Shown: in pieces, positions 53,852 through 62,733 of the stretch
Position numbering within the stretch: position 1 is the stretch's first letter
Layout: each line of letters starts with the position of its first letter
Source: Phytoactinopolyspora alkaliphila
GTDB taxonomy: Bacteria; Actinomycetota; Actinomycetes; Jiangellales; Jiangellaceae
Reading direction: 5' to 3'
DNA length: 64,000 nt
Assembly (NCBI RefSeq): GCF_010550695.1
Contig: NZ_JAAGOB010000011.1
Location: forward strand, 1 to 64,000
Notes under the pieces: generated by a model
What the model was told of the DNA's origin: nothing
The model's database searches: none
Seen by the model: only the letters and a program-made list of their open reading frames with translations
Position numbers and translations under genes: made by a program

Positions 53852-54526
53852 CTATGTCGCTTCGGCATCATGCCCGCATGCGGTCACCGCGGACTCCAGC
53901 AGGCGGGTGATCTGAGCCGTCACCTGCTCCGGGGCGGTGCCGAGCTTGCCTTCCTCACCAAGCTGGCCGTCTAGCCACAGTGAGGCGATGCCGTGCGCCA
54001 GCCCCCACACCGCCATGAGGACGGCTTGAGCGTTGGCCCGCGCCACCACGCCGCTCTCGACGCAGTCTGAAACCACGTCCGTGAGCACGTCAAACGCCGC
54101 GTCTCCCGCCGTGCGGGCGGCCAAGTGTTTGTGCGGCTCGGAGAGCTCCGGACGGAACATCAACCGGAAGTAGCCAGGCTCGCTCCGGGCGAAATCCACA
54201 TACGCCTGCACGAGCGCCGAGAGCGCCCCGACACCGCCGGATCCCGCTCTCCGGGCCGCGATCAGACGCGTGGCAAGCAGCTCGAACCCGTCCGCGGACA
54301 GCGCCGCCAGCAGAGCGGACCGATCGGCGAAATGATGGTACGGAGCTCCTGGGCTGACGCCCGCTTCGCGCGCGACCCGCCGCAGGCTCACGGCCGCGAT
54401 GCCCTCGCTCTCGATGAGCCGCAAGCACGCGCTCATGAGTTCTTCACGCAGCGCGCCATGGTGGTACGTCGTCCGGGTCGGTGGCACGCCTCCGAGGTTA
54501 GGCAGTTCCGGCTTGACAGTCGACAC
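53852..54526 (-). CDS. TetR-family regulator 1, likely leaderless
   Basis: The protein has 224 residues. The helix-turn-helix spans about 25-75: REELMSACLRLIESEGIAAV, then LRRVAREAGVSPGAPYHHFA. The C-terminal ligand domain is helical (TetR_C). A promoter on the minus strand (TTGCTT 54563-54558, 18 bases, TAGATT 54539-54534) puts the start of transcription at about 54526, so GTG 54526 probably begins a leaderless mRNA. GTG 54532 is also in frame. The divergent reductase gene is its likely target. Confidence 0.85.
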   Translation of the reverse strand: MSTVKPELPNLGGVPPTRTTYHHGALREELMSACLRLIESEGIAAVSLRRVAREAGVSPGAPYHHFADRSALLAALSADGFELLATRLIAARRAGSGGVGALSALVQAYVDFARSEPGYFRLMFRPELSEPHKHLAARTAGDAAFDVLTDVVSDCVESGVVARANAQAVLMAVWGLAHGIASLWLDGQLGEEGKLGTAPEQVTAQITRLLESAVTACGHDAEAT

Positions 54527-54537
54527 CAGCACAATCT

Positions 54538-54573
54538 ATACAATGCTTAGATATGTAAGCAATGTTTAGATAG
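54538..54573. promoter_or_regulatory. Divergent promoters overlapped by a TetR operator
   Basis: The palindrome GCTTAGATATGTAAGC (54546-54561) is flanked by direct repeats CAATGCTTAGATA (54542) and CAATGTTTAGATA (54561). It lies in the spacer of the minus-strand promoter and at the start point of a plus-strand promoter (TTGACA 54514-54519, TATACA 54538-54543). One bound dimer could shut both genes. Confidence 0.7.
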
Positions 54574-54627
54574 ACGCGCCAGGCAGCCACGGAACGCGAG
54601 CCAGCGCGAAAAAGAAGGGCACTCGAT

Positions 54628-55668
54628 ATGGGAGCACGTGTACTCGTCACCGGCGCTTCCGGCTTCGTCGCCGGCCATTGCGTCCGTGAACTCCTGGAAC
54701 ACGGGTACGCCGTTCGCGGCACGGTGCGAGACACCGGCGCGGCACACAAAGTGGCACACCTGCGCGACCTGGCAGGGCGCACCGGCAGCGACCTCGAATT
54801 GGTAGCGGCTCACCTCGACTCGGACACCGGCTGGAAGGACGCGGCGGCTGGGTGTGACTACGTCATGCACATCGCCTCCCCGTTTCCCGCGCGCCGGCCC
54901 GGAGACGCGCAGGAACTCGTCCGGCCAGCGGTGGAGGGCACGTTGCGTGTGCTGCGGGCGAGCGTGGCTAGCGGCACGGTCGGACGAGTGGTTCTCACCT
55001 CTTCGCTCGCGGCCATCACCTCTGGGCACGAGCGACGAGGCGACGCCCGTTTCACCGAGGACGATTGGTCCGTGGTGGAACGCAGTACCGCTTACCAACG
55101 CAGCAAGACACTCGCCGAACAGGCCGCCTGGGACTTCGTGCGAGATTTACCCACAAACAGTGGGCTCGAGCTGACCGTCCTCAATCCCGGCCTGGCACTC
55201 GGACCCGTTCACTCGCCCGCCGTCGGGACCTCCGTCGACGTTGTCAGGATGCTCCTCGCCCGCCAGCAGCCGGGGTCACCGTCACTCGGATTCGCCGTCG
55301 TCGACGTCCGCGATCTCGCCGTGGCACACCGACTGGCCATGGAATCGCCCGCAGCCGCCGGCAAACGCTACATCTGCGCAGGCGACAACATCTGGATGCA
55401 GGAGATCGCCGCCATTCTCGCCGCGGAGTTCAACACGCGCGGCTACCGGGTACCCACACGCGCTATCCCGAACTGGCTGATGCACGTGATGGCACGCTTC
55501 GACGAATCCGCCCGGCTGGCGCTCGAGATGCTGGGTCGCCCGGAAACGGTCAGCGCCCACAGAGCGCGCCAGGAACTGGGATGGACGATGCGGCCGGTCG
55601 AGCAGTCTGTCATCGACACGGCCGCGAGCCTGATCGAACACGGGGTCGTCGGCCCCCGCAGCAAGTGA
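54628..55668 (+). CDS. NAD(P)-dependent epimerase/reductase (extended SDR, dihydroflavonol-reductase-like)
   Basis: The protein has 346 residues. The cofactor motif TGASGFVAGH is at the N-terminus. Catalytic Ser is in LTSSLAAIT and YxxxK in TAYQRSKTLAEQ. The fold resembles dihydroflavonol-4-reductase-like enzymes that reduce ketones or aldehydes; the substrate is unknown. GAAGGGCACTCGAT precedes ATG 54628. It is divergent from TetR gene 1, with the overlapping operator, and followed after 27 bases by TetR gene 2. Confidence 0.9.
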   Translation: MGARVLVTGASGFVAGHCVRELLEHGYAVRGTVRDTGAAHKVAHLRDLAGRTGSDLELVAAHLDSDTGWKDAAAGCDYVMHIASPFPARRPGDAQELVRPAVEGTLRVLRASVASGTVGRVVLTSSLAAITSGHERRGDARFTEDDWSVVERSTAYQRSKTLAEQAAWDFVRDLPTNSGLELTVLNPGLALGPVHSPAVGTSVDVVRMLLARQQPGSPSLGFAVVDVRDLAVAHRLAMESPAAAGKRYICAGDNIWMQEIAAILAAEFNTRGYRVPTRAIPNWLMHVMARFDESARLALEMLGRPETVSAHRARQELGWTMRPVEQSVIDTAASLIEHGVVGPRSK

Positions 55669-55669
55669 G

Positions 55670-55686
55670 CGAACGGTCGTGCTAAT
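55670..55686 (+). promoter_or_regulatory. Candidate TetR-2 operator, site 1
   Basis: CGAACGGTCGTGCTAAT lies ten bases upstream of the tetR-2 GTG start. Its reverse complement, with one mismatch, recurs at 56380-56396. The core ACGGTCGT is close to a palindrome (ACGATCGT in the other copy). The position suits autorepression. Confidence 0.5.
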
Positions 55687-55695
55687 CTTCTTTTC

Positions 55696-56316
55696 GTGAG
55701 CAAAGGGGCCGAGACACGCCAGGAGATCCTCCGGCAGGGCGTCAGGACGGCGTACCAGGTGGGGCTCCGCGGCTTGACCATCGGCCAGCTCGCATCGGCC
55801 TCCAGCATGTCCAAGAGCGGCCTGTTCGCGCACTTCCAGTCCAAGGAGGCGCTCCAGCTGGCCGTTCTCGCCGAGGCGCGCGCCCAGTTCATCGACACGG
55901 TGGTCCGTCCGGCGCTCGCTGCGCCGCGCGGGGAAACCCGGGTCCGCGAGCTCTTCGACCGCTGGATCCACTGCGGGCTGTCCCGGCAGCCCGGCGGATG
56001 CCTCTTCGTGAAGGCCGCCACGGAGCTCGACGAAGACGACGGCGCCGTCCGTGATCAACTGGTCCAGGACCATCGTGACCTGCTCGACACCATCGCCCAG
56101 GTGTTCCGTACGGGCATCGCCGAGGGCCAGTTCCGCGCAGACGCGGACCCTGATCAGTTCGCCACCGACCTCGACGGAATCATGCTCGCGTTTTACCACG
56201 CCCACCGGCTACTGCGAGACAACGCGGCGGAGACACGCGCCCGGCGCGCGTTCTCCAGGCTGCTCGACGACGCGCGTCCCATTCCGGCGCCGGCCACCGC
56301 CCCGCCCCAGCTCTAA
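55696..56316 (+). CDS. TetR-family regulator 2
   Basis: The protein has 206 residues from GTG 55696. The N-terminal helix-turn-helix reads ILRQGVRTAYQVGLRGLTIG, then LASASSMSKSGLFAHFQSKE, the YxaF/TetR_C_6 subgroup pattern. The C-terminal domain is helical with FDRWIHCGLSRQPGGCLFVK. It probably senses a lipid or other hydrophobic ligand. A 17-bp motif before the gene and its inverted copy at the start of the downstream hydrolase gene suggest that it regulates itself and the hydrolase. Confidence 0.9.
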   Translation: MSKGAETRQEILRQGVRTAYQVGLRGLTIGQLASASSMSKSGLFAHFQSKEALQLAVLAEARAQFIDTVVRPALAAPRGETRVRELFDRWIHCGLSRQPGGCLFVKAATELDEDDGAVRDQLVQDHRDLLDTIAQVFRTGIAEGQFRADADPDQFATDLDGIMLAFYHAHRLLRDNAAETRARRAFSRLLDDARPIPAPATAPPQL

Positions 56317-56355
56317 CCCCGTCCAGCCCCTGCCGTCAACCCCATGTGAGGTCAG

Positions 56356-57267
56356 ATGAAAACCGCCGATCGACCCAAAAATAGCACGATCGTTCGTCCT
56401 GGAAATGGCGGCGCGCCCTCGCTCCGGGCGGCTTTCAAGCTTCTCGACCGGCTCGCGCCCGCCGCGGCCGGCCGGTGGGCGCTGCGCCTGTGGTGCACGC
56501 TCCCGCCGGGAGCGCAACGTCGCCACGACAACCGGCCGTCACCCGGGCGCCGCTCTGACCTCGAGCACGACGGCCGCCGCATCGCCATCGAGATCTGGGA
56601 GCCAGCAACTCCGGCGAGCGACCCCGGCAGGGTCAAGACGGTGTATCTGGCCCATGGCTGGGGCGGCTGGCGCGGCCAGCTCGGTGCGTTCGTCGAGCCG
56701 CTCCAGCGAGCAGGCCGCCGGGTCGTCGCCTTCGACGTCGCCAGTCACGGCGATTCCGGACCAGGCGAGTCCGGACCCGGGCGTGCCACCGCCGTGGACT
56801 TCATCGCGGCGCTGACCATGGTGAGCCGGGCGCACGGCGAGGCGGATGGCATCATCGCCCATTCGCTCGGCTGCACGTCCACGGCGATGGCGGTCCGCGA
56901 CGGGCTCGACGCGCGCCGGCTGGTGTTCGTTTCTCCGGGCGTCGACCCGGTCTCGAGCCTCCGTCTGATGGAGAAGATGCTCGGCTTCGGACGCCGCACC
57001 CGCAAGCACTTGTTCATCAAGCTCGAGAAGCTGGCGAACCGGCCCTTGGACGACTTCAACATGCTGCTGACGAGCTCGGCCGCGCAGGTGCCGCCTGCGC
57101 TGGTCATCCACGACCGCGACGACAAGCAGTCACCGTACGACGACGGCGTCAAGGTGGCCTCCACGTGGCCCGAGGCCGAGCTCGTGAGTACCGATGGCCT
57201 CGGCCACCAGCGCATACTCCTGGACGAGCGAGTGATCAAGCTCGCCGTCGACTACGTGTCGACGTGA
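56356..57267 (+). CDS. Alpha/beta-hydrolase
   Basis: The protein has 303 residues. The oxyanion strand YLAHGWGGWRGQL is followed by the nucleophile elbow GIIAHSLGCTST (Ser in AHSLG). The acid is probably in HDRDDKQSPYDD and the His in DGLGHQRILL, completing a catalytic triad. The first roughly 75 residues are a basic extension without signal peptide. Serine hydrolases of this type cleave esters or related bonds; the substrate is unknown. GAGG lies four bases before ATG 56356. A TetR-like operator overlaps codons 9-14, where a bound repressor could act as a roadblock. Confidence 0.88.
   Translation: MKTADRPKNSTIVRPGNGGAPSLRAAFKLLDRLAPAAAGRWALRLWCTLPPGAQRRHDNRPSPGRRSDLEHDGRRIAIEIWEPATPASDPGRVKTVYLAHGWGGWRGQLGAFVEPLQRAGRRVVAFDVASHGDSGPGESGPGRATAVDFIAALTMVSRAHGEADGIIAHSLGCTSTAMAVRDGLDARRLVFVSPGVDPVSSLRLMEKMLGFGRRTRKHLFIKLEKLANRPLDDFNMLLTSSAAQVPPALVIHDRDDKQSPYDDGVKVASTWPEAELVSTDGLGHQRILLDERVIKLAVDYVST
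56380..56396 (-). promoter_or_regulatory. Candidate TetR-2 operator, site 2 (inside hydrolase 5' coding)
   Basis: The minus strand reads CGAACGATCGTGCTATT, matching site 1 (55670-55686) at 15 of 17 positions, in inverted orientation. ACGATCGT is a perfect 8-bp palindrome. It starts 25 bases past the hydrolase ATG. Confidence 0.5.
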
Positions 57268-57283
57268 TGTGCGGGCTTGATGA

Positions 57284-58339
57284 TCACGGTCGCACCTCGA
57301 AAACCCGGGCAAACTCCGTCTCGGTGGTCCGGCGAAACCGGGTGAATCCTGCCTCGCCGAGCAAGCGGGCCCACACCGAGTCCGGAACCTGATTTCCCAG
57401 CTCGTACGGCCCGCTTTGGGACCGCGCGTGCGGCAGGCTGACGAGGGCCGACACTGCTGTGAAATACCGGCTTGCCACCGACATGTCGGCTCCGCACCGC
57501 TCGATCGCCATCGGCTCGATCAGCATGAGCGTCCCGTCTCCGGTGAGGGACCTGCGGATGTGCCGCGCGACGCCCACTGGGTCGGCCATGTCGTGCAGCA
57601 CGTCGAAGGCGCAGACGAGCTCGTAGCTGCCGGGGTATCCGGTAGCCGCCATCGTCTCGAACCGCACGCGGTCGCCGACGCCGGCGTCGCGAGCACGACG
57701 TCGCGCCAGATCGATCGACGGATGGTGATTGTCGAAGCCGACGAAGACGCTGTTCGGAAACGCCTCGGCGAGAAGGACGGCGGCCGCGCCTCGACCACAG
57801 CCGACGTCGGCCACGCTGATTCCCTCCGCGAGCCTCTCCACCATCCCGTCCAGCGTGGGCAGCCAGTCGTGGACGAGGTGTTCCCGATAGGAGGGCGCGG
57901 ACAACTGGTCCGTACCGCGAAAGAGGTCGTCGTCGTGCTCATGCCACCCGATGCCCCGCCCGGTCCGGAAGGCCTCCACGGCAAGATCCTCGTCCTTGTG
58001 AAGCACACCGGCCACCACGGCGGCTCCGGTCAGGAAAGCCGGCGATTCGGGATCGGCGAGAACTGCGGCCTGAGCGGCGGAGAGCTCGAAGCGGCCGTTC
58101 TCATCGCGCTGGCAATACCCGCCGGTGTGCTGGGCGACGAGCCACTCGCGCACGTACGCGGGTTCACAGCCCGTGCGGCGGGCCAGCTCCTCCGCCGTCG
58201 CGGCCCCTTGCGCGAGTGCTGGCCACAAGCCCAGCCGGTCGCCGAGGACCAACGTCGCGAGGTGCGCGGCGGTCGCGACATCAGCCGCCACCTTGCACCT
58301 GAACGCGCCCACGTCGTCGGAGTCGACCGGCACCCCCAT
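57284..58339 (-). CDS. SAM-dependent methyltransferase with winged-helix N-domain (Rv2258c-like)
   Basis: The protein has 351 residues. The N-terminal helical and winged-helix domain (VATAAHLATLVLGDRLGLWP, LARRTGCEPAYVREWLVAQH) is typical of dimeric O-methyltransferase-like enzymes. Motif I is ISVADVGCGRGAAAVLLAEA, VFVGFDNHHPSIDLA is the acidic ribose contact, and VCAFDVLHDMADP is post-motif. The acceptor is unknown. It is convergent with the hydrolase gene and divergent from the SARP regulator gene about 275 bases away. Confidence 0.9.
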   Translation of the reverse strand: MGVPVDSDDVGAFRCKVAADVATAAHLATLVLGDRLGLWPALAQGAATAEELARRTGCEPAYVREWLVAQHTGGYCQRDENGRFELSAAQAAVLADPESPAFLTGAAVVAGVLHKDEDLAVEAFRTGRGIGWHEHDDDLFRGTDQLSAPSYREHLVHDWLPTLDGMVERLAEGISVADVGCGRGAAAVLLAEAFPNSVFVGFDNHHPSIDLARRRARDAGVGDRVRFETMAATGYPGSYELVCAFDVLHDMADPVGVARHIRRSLTGDGTLMLIEPMAIERCGADMSVASRYFTAVSALVSLPHARSQSGPYELGNQVPDSVWARLLGEAGFTRFRRTTETEFARVFEVRP

Positions 58340-58535
58340 CCGAAACCTCCACGACTCGCACGACGTCCGCGTGGCCGGCGTGGGCGTTCATCCGCATAGC
58401 GTGGGACTCCGAGCCGGTCGGCACGCACAGGGCTGAAACCGACAGATGCTCGCTGCTGGCTGCGGCACATTCCCCCTGCCTGACGGCCCCCCTGGATCGA
58501 CGTACCGCAACCAGCAGCTCTGTCCCCCTGATGTA

Positions 58536-58550
58536 CCCTCGCGGCGAGGG
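58536..58550. promoter_or_regulatory. CCCTCGC-G-GCGAGGG palindrome before the SARP gene
   Basis: Perfect 7-bp arms lie 66 bases upstream of the SARP ATG, in the 58340-58615 region between divergent genes. This could be an operator or a short hairpin. Three CCCCCTG heptamers (58472, 58488, 58524) also occur, but their spacing is irregular. Nothing else is seen in this gap. Confidence 0.4.
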
Positions 58551-58615
58551 GTCAAGAACCGGTCATGGTCGGGTAAAGAGCTCGCCCCGGCCAGTCCGCC
58601 ACGCAGGGGCAGGCG

Positions 58616-61600
58616 ATGAGCATGAGCGTTGCGCACCTCGTTGATGTCAGCGTTCTGGGGCCACTCGAGGTCAGCCGTGCCGGACGTGCCGTAGAGATTC
58701 CCGGCGCCAAGCCGCGCGCCGTGCTGATCATGCTCAGCCTGCACGCGGACACGGTCGTGTCCGGCGGGGCCCTGACCGCGCTGTTATGGGGGGAGCACCC
58801 TCCGGCCACGGCCCGCAAGGCATTGCAGACCCACATCTCCACTTTGCGCCGGGTCCTCGGGCCCGGCGTCGTCACGACTCGTGGAAACGGATGGGTGCTT
58901 GCCCCTAGCCGCTGTGACGCGGTCGAGTTCGAAGCCGCGGTACGGGACGGCAGGGAGGCGCTCGCCCGAGGTGCGGCCAACGAGGCTGCCGCGAGACTGA
59001 CGGAGGCGATCGGGGCGTGGCGGGGCGCGCCTGAGCTGCCGCAGACGTCGCGCGGTCACGCCGAGGTCACCCGGTGGATCGAAGAATACGAATCGGCCGT
59101 CGACGACCGGGTGGACGCCCAGCTCGCCTGCAATCGCGCCTCCGACCTGATCGGCGAGCTGGAGGCGAACCTGGCCGAGACCCCGCTACGGGAACGTCGC
59201 TGGGCGCAGCTATGTCTCGCGCTGTTCCGCGCCGGTCGCCAGGGTGACGCCCTGCACACATACCAGCGGGTGCGCAGGCTGCTAGCCGACGAGCTGGGGG
59301 TGGAGCCCGGTCCGGAGCTGCGCCGACTCGAATCGGCCATCCTCGCGCAGGACCCGGCACTCCTGCCGCCGGCGCTCCCACCCGCGGCCGCATCGCCTAC
59401 GCCGGCGCCCGCCGCCCTGGACACCCCAGTGACGCTTCCGGCCCCCGCGACGACGTTCGTGGGTCGTCAGGACGAGCTCGCTCGCCTGGCCACACTGCTG
59501 GCCACCCACCGGATCGTGACGGTGGTGGGGCCGGGTGGCATGGGCAAGACACGTCTCGCGGTGGCGGCAGGCGAGTCGGCGACCGCGGAGTTCCCTGCCG
59601 GTGTTCTCTTCGTCGACCTGGCACCCGTGGCAGCGGAGTTCGCCGCCGTGGCGGTCGCGGCGGCCACGGGCGTGACCGAACAACCAGACGTCATCCTCGA
59701 GCAGGCCATACACCAGCATTTCGACCGCGGTCGTGCACTGTTGATCCTGGACAATTGCGAGCACGTGGTCGATACCGTGGCGCCTTTCGTGGACCGCCTC
59801 ACCCGTGCCTGCCCGAACCTCGTGGTGCTGGCGACCAGCCGGGAGCGGCTCGGCGCGGCAGGCGAGCAGGTCTACACCTTGCCCGCACTGTCTCTGGTAG
59901 GGCCAGGTACGGGCGGGCCCAAGGGTTCCGAGGCCGAAGCGCTGTTCCTGGACCGGGCGCGGGCTGTCGAGCCCGGTTTCGACGCGGAACCGGCGCTCGT
60001 CGGGGAGGTCTGCGCCAGATGTGACGGATTGCCGCTGGCGATCGAGCTGGCCGCGGCCAGGGCTGCTTCGCTGGGCATCGACGGGCTTCTCACCGCGCTC
60101 GACGACAACCTTCGCGCACTGGTCGGCTCACGCGGCTCGACCGGGCGGCACCGCTCTGTACGTACCGTTCTCGACTGGAGTCATGAACTGCTCGACCCCG
60201 ACGAGCGGGTGCTGTTCCGGAGGATCGGGATGTTCGCCGGTGCGTTCGACCTCACGGCCGCGCTCGCCGTGGGCACCGACGGGCAGAGTCCCGCCGCAGT
60301 GATCGACATCCTCGGCCGGCTGACCGACAAGAGCTTGCTCGTGCACGTGCGGACACCGTCGGGCAGCCGCTGGCGCCTGCTGGCCGTGGTACGTGCGTAT
60401 GCACGGGACAAGCTCGCCGCCTCCGGCGAGTGGAACTCGATCCAGGCTCGCTACCTGACCTGGGCCAGCACCACCGCGGCCGAGCTGGAACACCAGCTCA
60501 ACACGGGCGGCCCATGGCGGGACGAGTTCGACACGGTGACCGGTGACCTGCGAGCTGCTTTGCACTTCGAGGTCACCGCGGCCAGTGATACCGGTACCGC
60601 CGAGCAGGCCAGAGATCGCCTGACGCTTGCGCTCGCCCTGGCCCGCCTGCACGCCCGCAGCGGCGCCTTTACCCTCGCCGAGCACGCCTACGAGGAGGCC
60701 ATGGGCATGGCCCGTGCCTCCAACGACGCGGATCTCCTCGCCCAAGCGGCACTGGGCGCGTCCGAGACCGGAATGTTGTTCGGCGTAGCCCAGACGCACC
60801 GGATCGCGCTGCTCGACGAGGCTCTGGCCGCCCATGCCGGCCGGCCCACAGCGCTTCGGGTCCGGCTTCTCGCCCGGTTCGCCACCGAGCTGTACTGGTC
60901 ACCGGAACGAGACCGGAGCCTGGCCATGGCAACCGAAGCGGTGTCTCTGGCGGAGGAACTCAGGGACGACGGTGCTCTGGCTCACGCCCTCTACGCGCGC
61001 CACTACGTCACCCGATCACCGGGCGAGTGGCGCGCGAGCCTGGCTCTGGCCGAACGAGTGACGCAGACCGCCCAGCGTTCCGGGGAGACACTGCTGGAAC
61101 TCGCCGGCCTCGCGGCGCAGGTGATCGGTCAGTTGCAAGCGGGCGAGATGGCGGCCATGGCCGATCGGATGGAGACACTTCTGGAGGCCGCGAGCCAGCG
61201 GGACCACCCGGAGTTTCAGTGGTACGCCACCGTCTATCGGATGGTGAACGCACTACTGACCGGCGACTTCTCCGATGCCGATGAACTCGCCGCCACCGCT
61301 GAGACGCACGGCAAGGGCGCACCGGAGTTCGCCATCGGACTGTTCTTCGCCCAGGTGATCACCGATTTGCGGGAGCTCGACACGCCGGGCCACGTCCAGC
61401 GCACCGCGCGGCTGGCGGAGATGGCCGATCAGTTTCCCCGTGTGCTGGTCTGGCGCTGCCTCCGCGTTCTTCACGTTCTCGACCGTCCGGCATGGGCGGC
61501 CGAAGAGGCCACGGCATTGCTCGGCGAACTACTGGCCGAGGATCCCCGCGGCGATCACTGGCTGGTCGGTTCGTGTCTCCTGGCCGAGGCAGCGGCCGAA

Positions 61601-61870
61601 CTTGGCGACGTCCGCATCGCCAAGCCGCTGGCGGAGGCGCTGCGCCCGTTCGCGGGACAGATCGCGGTGGCCGGACGAGTGGCCGCGTGCCGTGGATCCG
61701 TCTCACACGCCCTCGGCCTGCTCGCCCTCACCCTCGGCCAGGCCGACGCGGCGGTGGTGCACTTCGACGAAGCCACCAGCCAGCACGAGCGGCTCGGCGC
61801 CCAGCCGTTCATCGCCCGGAGCCGGGAAGCGTTGGAGCGCGCCCGCGGCCACGGCGCCGGACATGTGTAG
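58616..61870 (+). CDS. AfsR/SARP-type regulator with NB-ARC ATPase
   Basis: The protein has 1084 residues. The N-terminal OmpR-type winged helix (about 8-95; LMLSLHADTVVSGGALTALL pattern, ARKALQTHISTLRRVL) is followed by the bacterial transcriptional activation domain (about 100-245; RERRWAQLCLALFRAGRQGD). A Pro/Ala linker precedes the NB-ARC domain: Walker A TVVGPGGMGKTRLA near 303-315, Walker B LLILDNCEH, then GLPLAIELAAARA. The last 400 residues are TPR-like helices. Such regulators switch on secondary-metabolite or adjacent genes. No biosynthetic cluster is visible downstream in the window; the divergent methyltransferase may be a target. ATG 58616 or 58622. Confidence 0.93.
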   Translation: MSMSVAHLVDVSVLGPLEVSRAGRAVEIPGAKPRAVLIMLSLHADTVVSGGALTALLWGEHPPATARKALQTHISTLRRVLGPGVVTTRGNGWVLAPSRCDAVEFEAAVRDGREALARGAANEAAARLTEAIGAWRGAPELPQTSRGHAEVTRWIEEYESAVDDRVDAQLACNRASDLIGELEANLAETPLRERRWAQLCLALFRAGRQGDALHTYQRVRRLLADELGVEPGPELRRLESAILAQDPALLPPALPPAAASPTPAPAALDTPVTLPAPATTFVGRQDELARLATLLATHRIVTVVGPGGMGKTRLAVAAGESATAEFPAGVLFVDLAPVAAEFAAVAVAAATGVTEQPDVILEQAIHQHFDRGRALLILDNCEHVVDTVAPFVDRLTRACPNLVVLATSRERLGAAGEQVYTLPALSLVGPGTGGPKGSEAEALFLDRARAVEPGFDAEPALVGEVCARCDGLPLAIELAAARAASLGIDGLLTALDDNLRALVGSRGSTGRHRSVRTVLDWSHELLDPDERVLFRRIGMFAGAFDLTAALAVGTDGQSPAAVIDILGRLTDKSLLVHVRTPSGSRWRLLAVVRAYARDKLAASGEWNSIQARYLTWASTTAAELEHQLNTGGPWRDEFDTVTGDLRAALHFEVTAASDTGTAEQARDRLTLALALARLHARSGAFTLAEHAYEEAMGMARASNDADLLAQAALGASETGMLFGVAQTHRIALLDEALAAHAGRPTALRVRLLARFATELYWSPERDRSLAMATEAVSLAEELRDDGALAHALYARHYVTRSPGEWRASLALAERVTQTAQRSGETLLELAGLAAQVIGQLQAGEMAAMADRMETLLEAASQRDHPEFQWYATVYRMVNALLTGDFSDADELAATAETHGKGAPEFAIGLFFAQVITDLRELDTPGHVQRTARLAEMADQFPRVLVWRCLRVLHVLDRPAWAAEEATALLGELLAEDPRGDHWLVGSCLLAEAAAELGDVRIAKPLAEALRPFAGQIAVAGRVAACRGSVSHALGLLALTLGQADAAVVHFDEATSQHERLGAQPFIARSREALERARGHGAGHV

Positions 61871-61902
61871 ACGGAAGATGTCTCGATCGATGACAGACCG
61901 GG

Positions 61903-62667
61903 TCAGTCACCGAGCCGCGGAGTGCGCGTGCACACCCGGCCATGTGCCCTGGTGAGCTCAGCGAATCGGACCGCATTGCGCACAGCCGCCCCTCCAGGGT
62001 CATTGTTGAAGTACACGTACACGTCCGCGTTCTCCGGCCAGGTTCCACACAGCCGGCGCACCCACGTGCGCATGGCCTGGTCGCCATAGTGCGGCCGCGG
62101 GCACGCCATGCCCTGATGCATCCTCAGGTATGCCCATGCGGCCGTCCGCCAGAGCGGACTACGCGGACGCCCGCGTACATCGGCCCAGCAGAGGGCGGCG
62201 CCGTGGGCGGTCAGGATGGCACGGACGTCGTCGGTCCACCACGAGTCGTGCCGGAACTCGACCGCCACGCGCACATGGTCGGGAAAGAGCGCCAGGCACG
62301 CGTCGAGCCGGGCGGGGTCGGCGTCCATCGTCGGCGGGAGCTGCACGAGCACGGGCCCCAGCCGATCGCCCAGGCCTGCCGCGGCATCGAGGAAGCGCTG
62401 GACCGGCTCTTCCGCGTCGCGTAATCGTTTGATGTGAGTGAGAAACCTGCTGGTCTTCACCGCCATGGTGAAGTCGCCGGGCAGCTGCGCTCGCCAGGAT
62501 GCGAACGTCTCCCGGCTCGGCAGCCGGTAGAACGCGCTGTTGTTCTCACAGGTGGCGAACGCCTCGACGTAACGGCCGAGCCAGCGCCGCTGAGCCAGCC
62601 CTTCCGGATAGAGCACACCGCGCCAGTCTCGGTACTGCCAACCCGACGTCCCGATTGTCACCGGCAT
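61903..62667 (-). CDS. DUF72 (YecE-like) protein
   Basis: The protein has 254 residues. It begins TIGTSGWQYRDWRGVLYPEG, the DUF72 N-terminal signature. NSAFYRLPSRETFASW is the second conserved block, followed by FTMAVKTSRFLTHIKRL, GPVLVQLPPTM and RVAVEFRHDSWW. DUF72 proteins adopt a TIM barrel with unknown enzymatic role. It is convergent with the SARP gene, with a 32-base gap and no clear terminator. The FAD reductase gene lies upstream on the same strand. Confidence 0.92.
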   Translation of the reverse strand: MPVTIGTSGWQYRDWRGVLYPEGLAQRRWLGRYVEAFATCENNSAFYRLPSRETFASWRAQLPGDFTMAVKTSRFLTHIKRLRDAEEPVQRFLDAAAGLGDRLGPVLVQLPPTMDADPARLDACLALFPDHVRVAVEFRHDSWWTDDVRAILTAHGAALCWADVRGRPRSPLWRTAAWAYLRMHQGMACPRPHYGDQAMRTWVRRLCGTWPENADVYVYFNNDPGGAAVRNAVRFAELTRAHGRVCTRTPRLGD

Positions 62668-62678
62668 GATGCCATTGT

Positions 62679-62700
62679 GCGTGTTCCCTCCCGGACACGC
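62679..62700. repeat. Small GCGTGT/ACACGC hairpin
   Basis: The 6-bp arms 62679-62684 and 62695-62700 enclose a 10-base loop between the FAD reductase stop and the DUF72 start. Weak; it might be a leader or terminator hairpin. Confidence 0.3.
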
Positions 62701-62733
62701 AGGTTTTCTGACCGCGAGCGGGCCAGCCGGCTG

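Noticed and set aside
58472-58530. Three CCCCCTG heptamers as SARP-binding repeats
   Set aside because: The spacing (16 and 36 bases) is not the regular 11 or 22 bp expected for SARP sites, and C-runs are common here.
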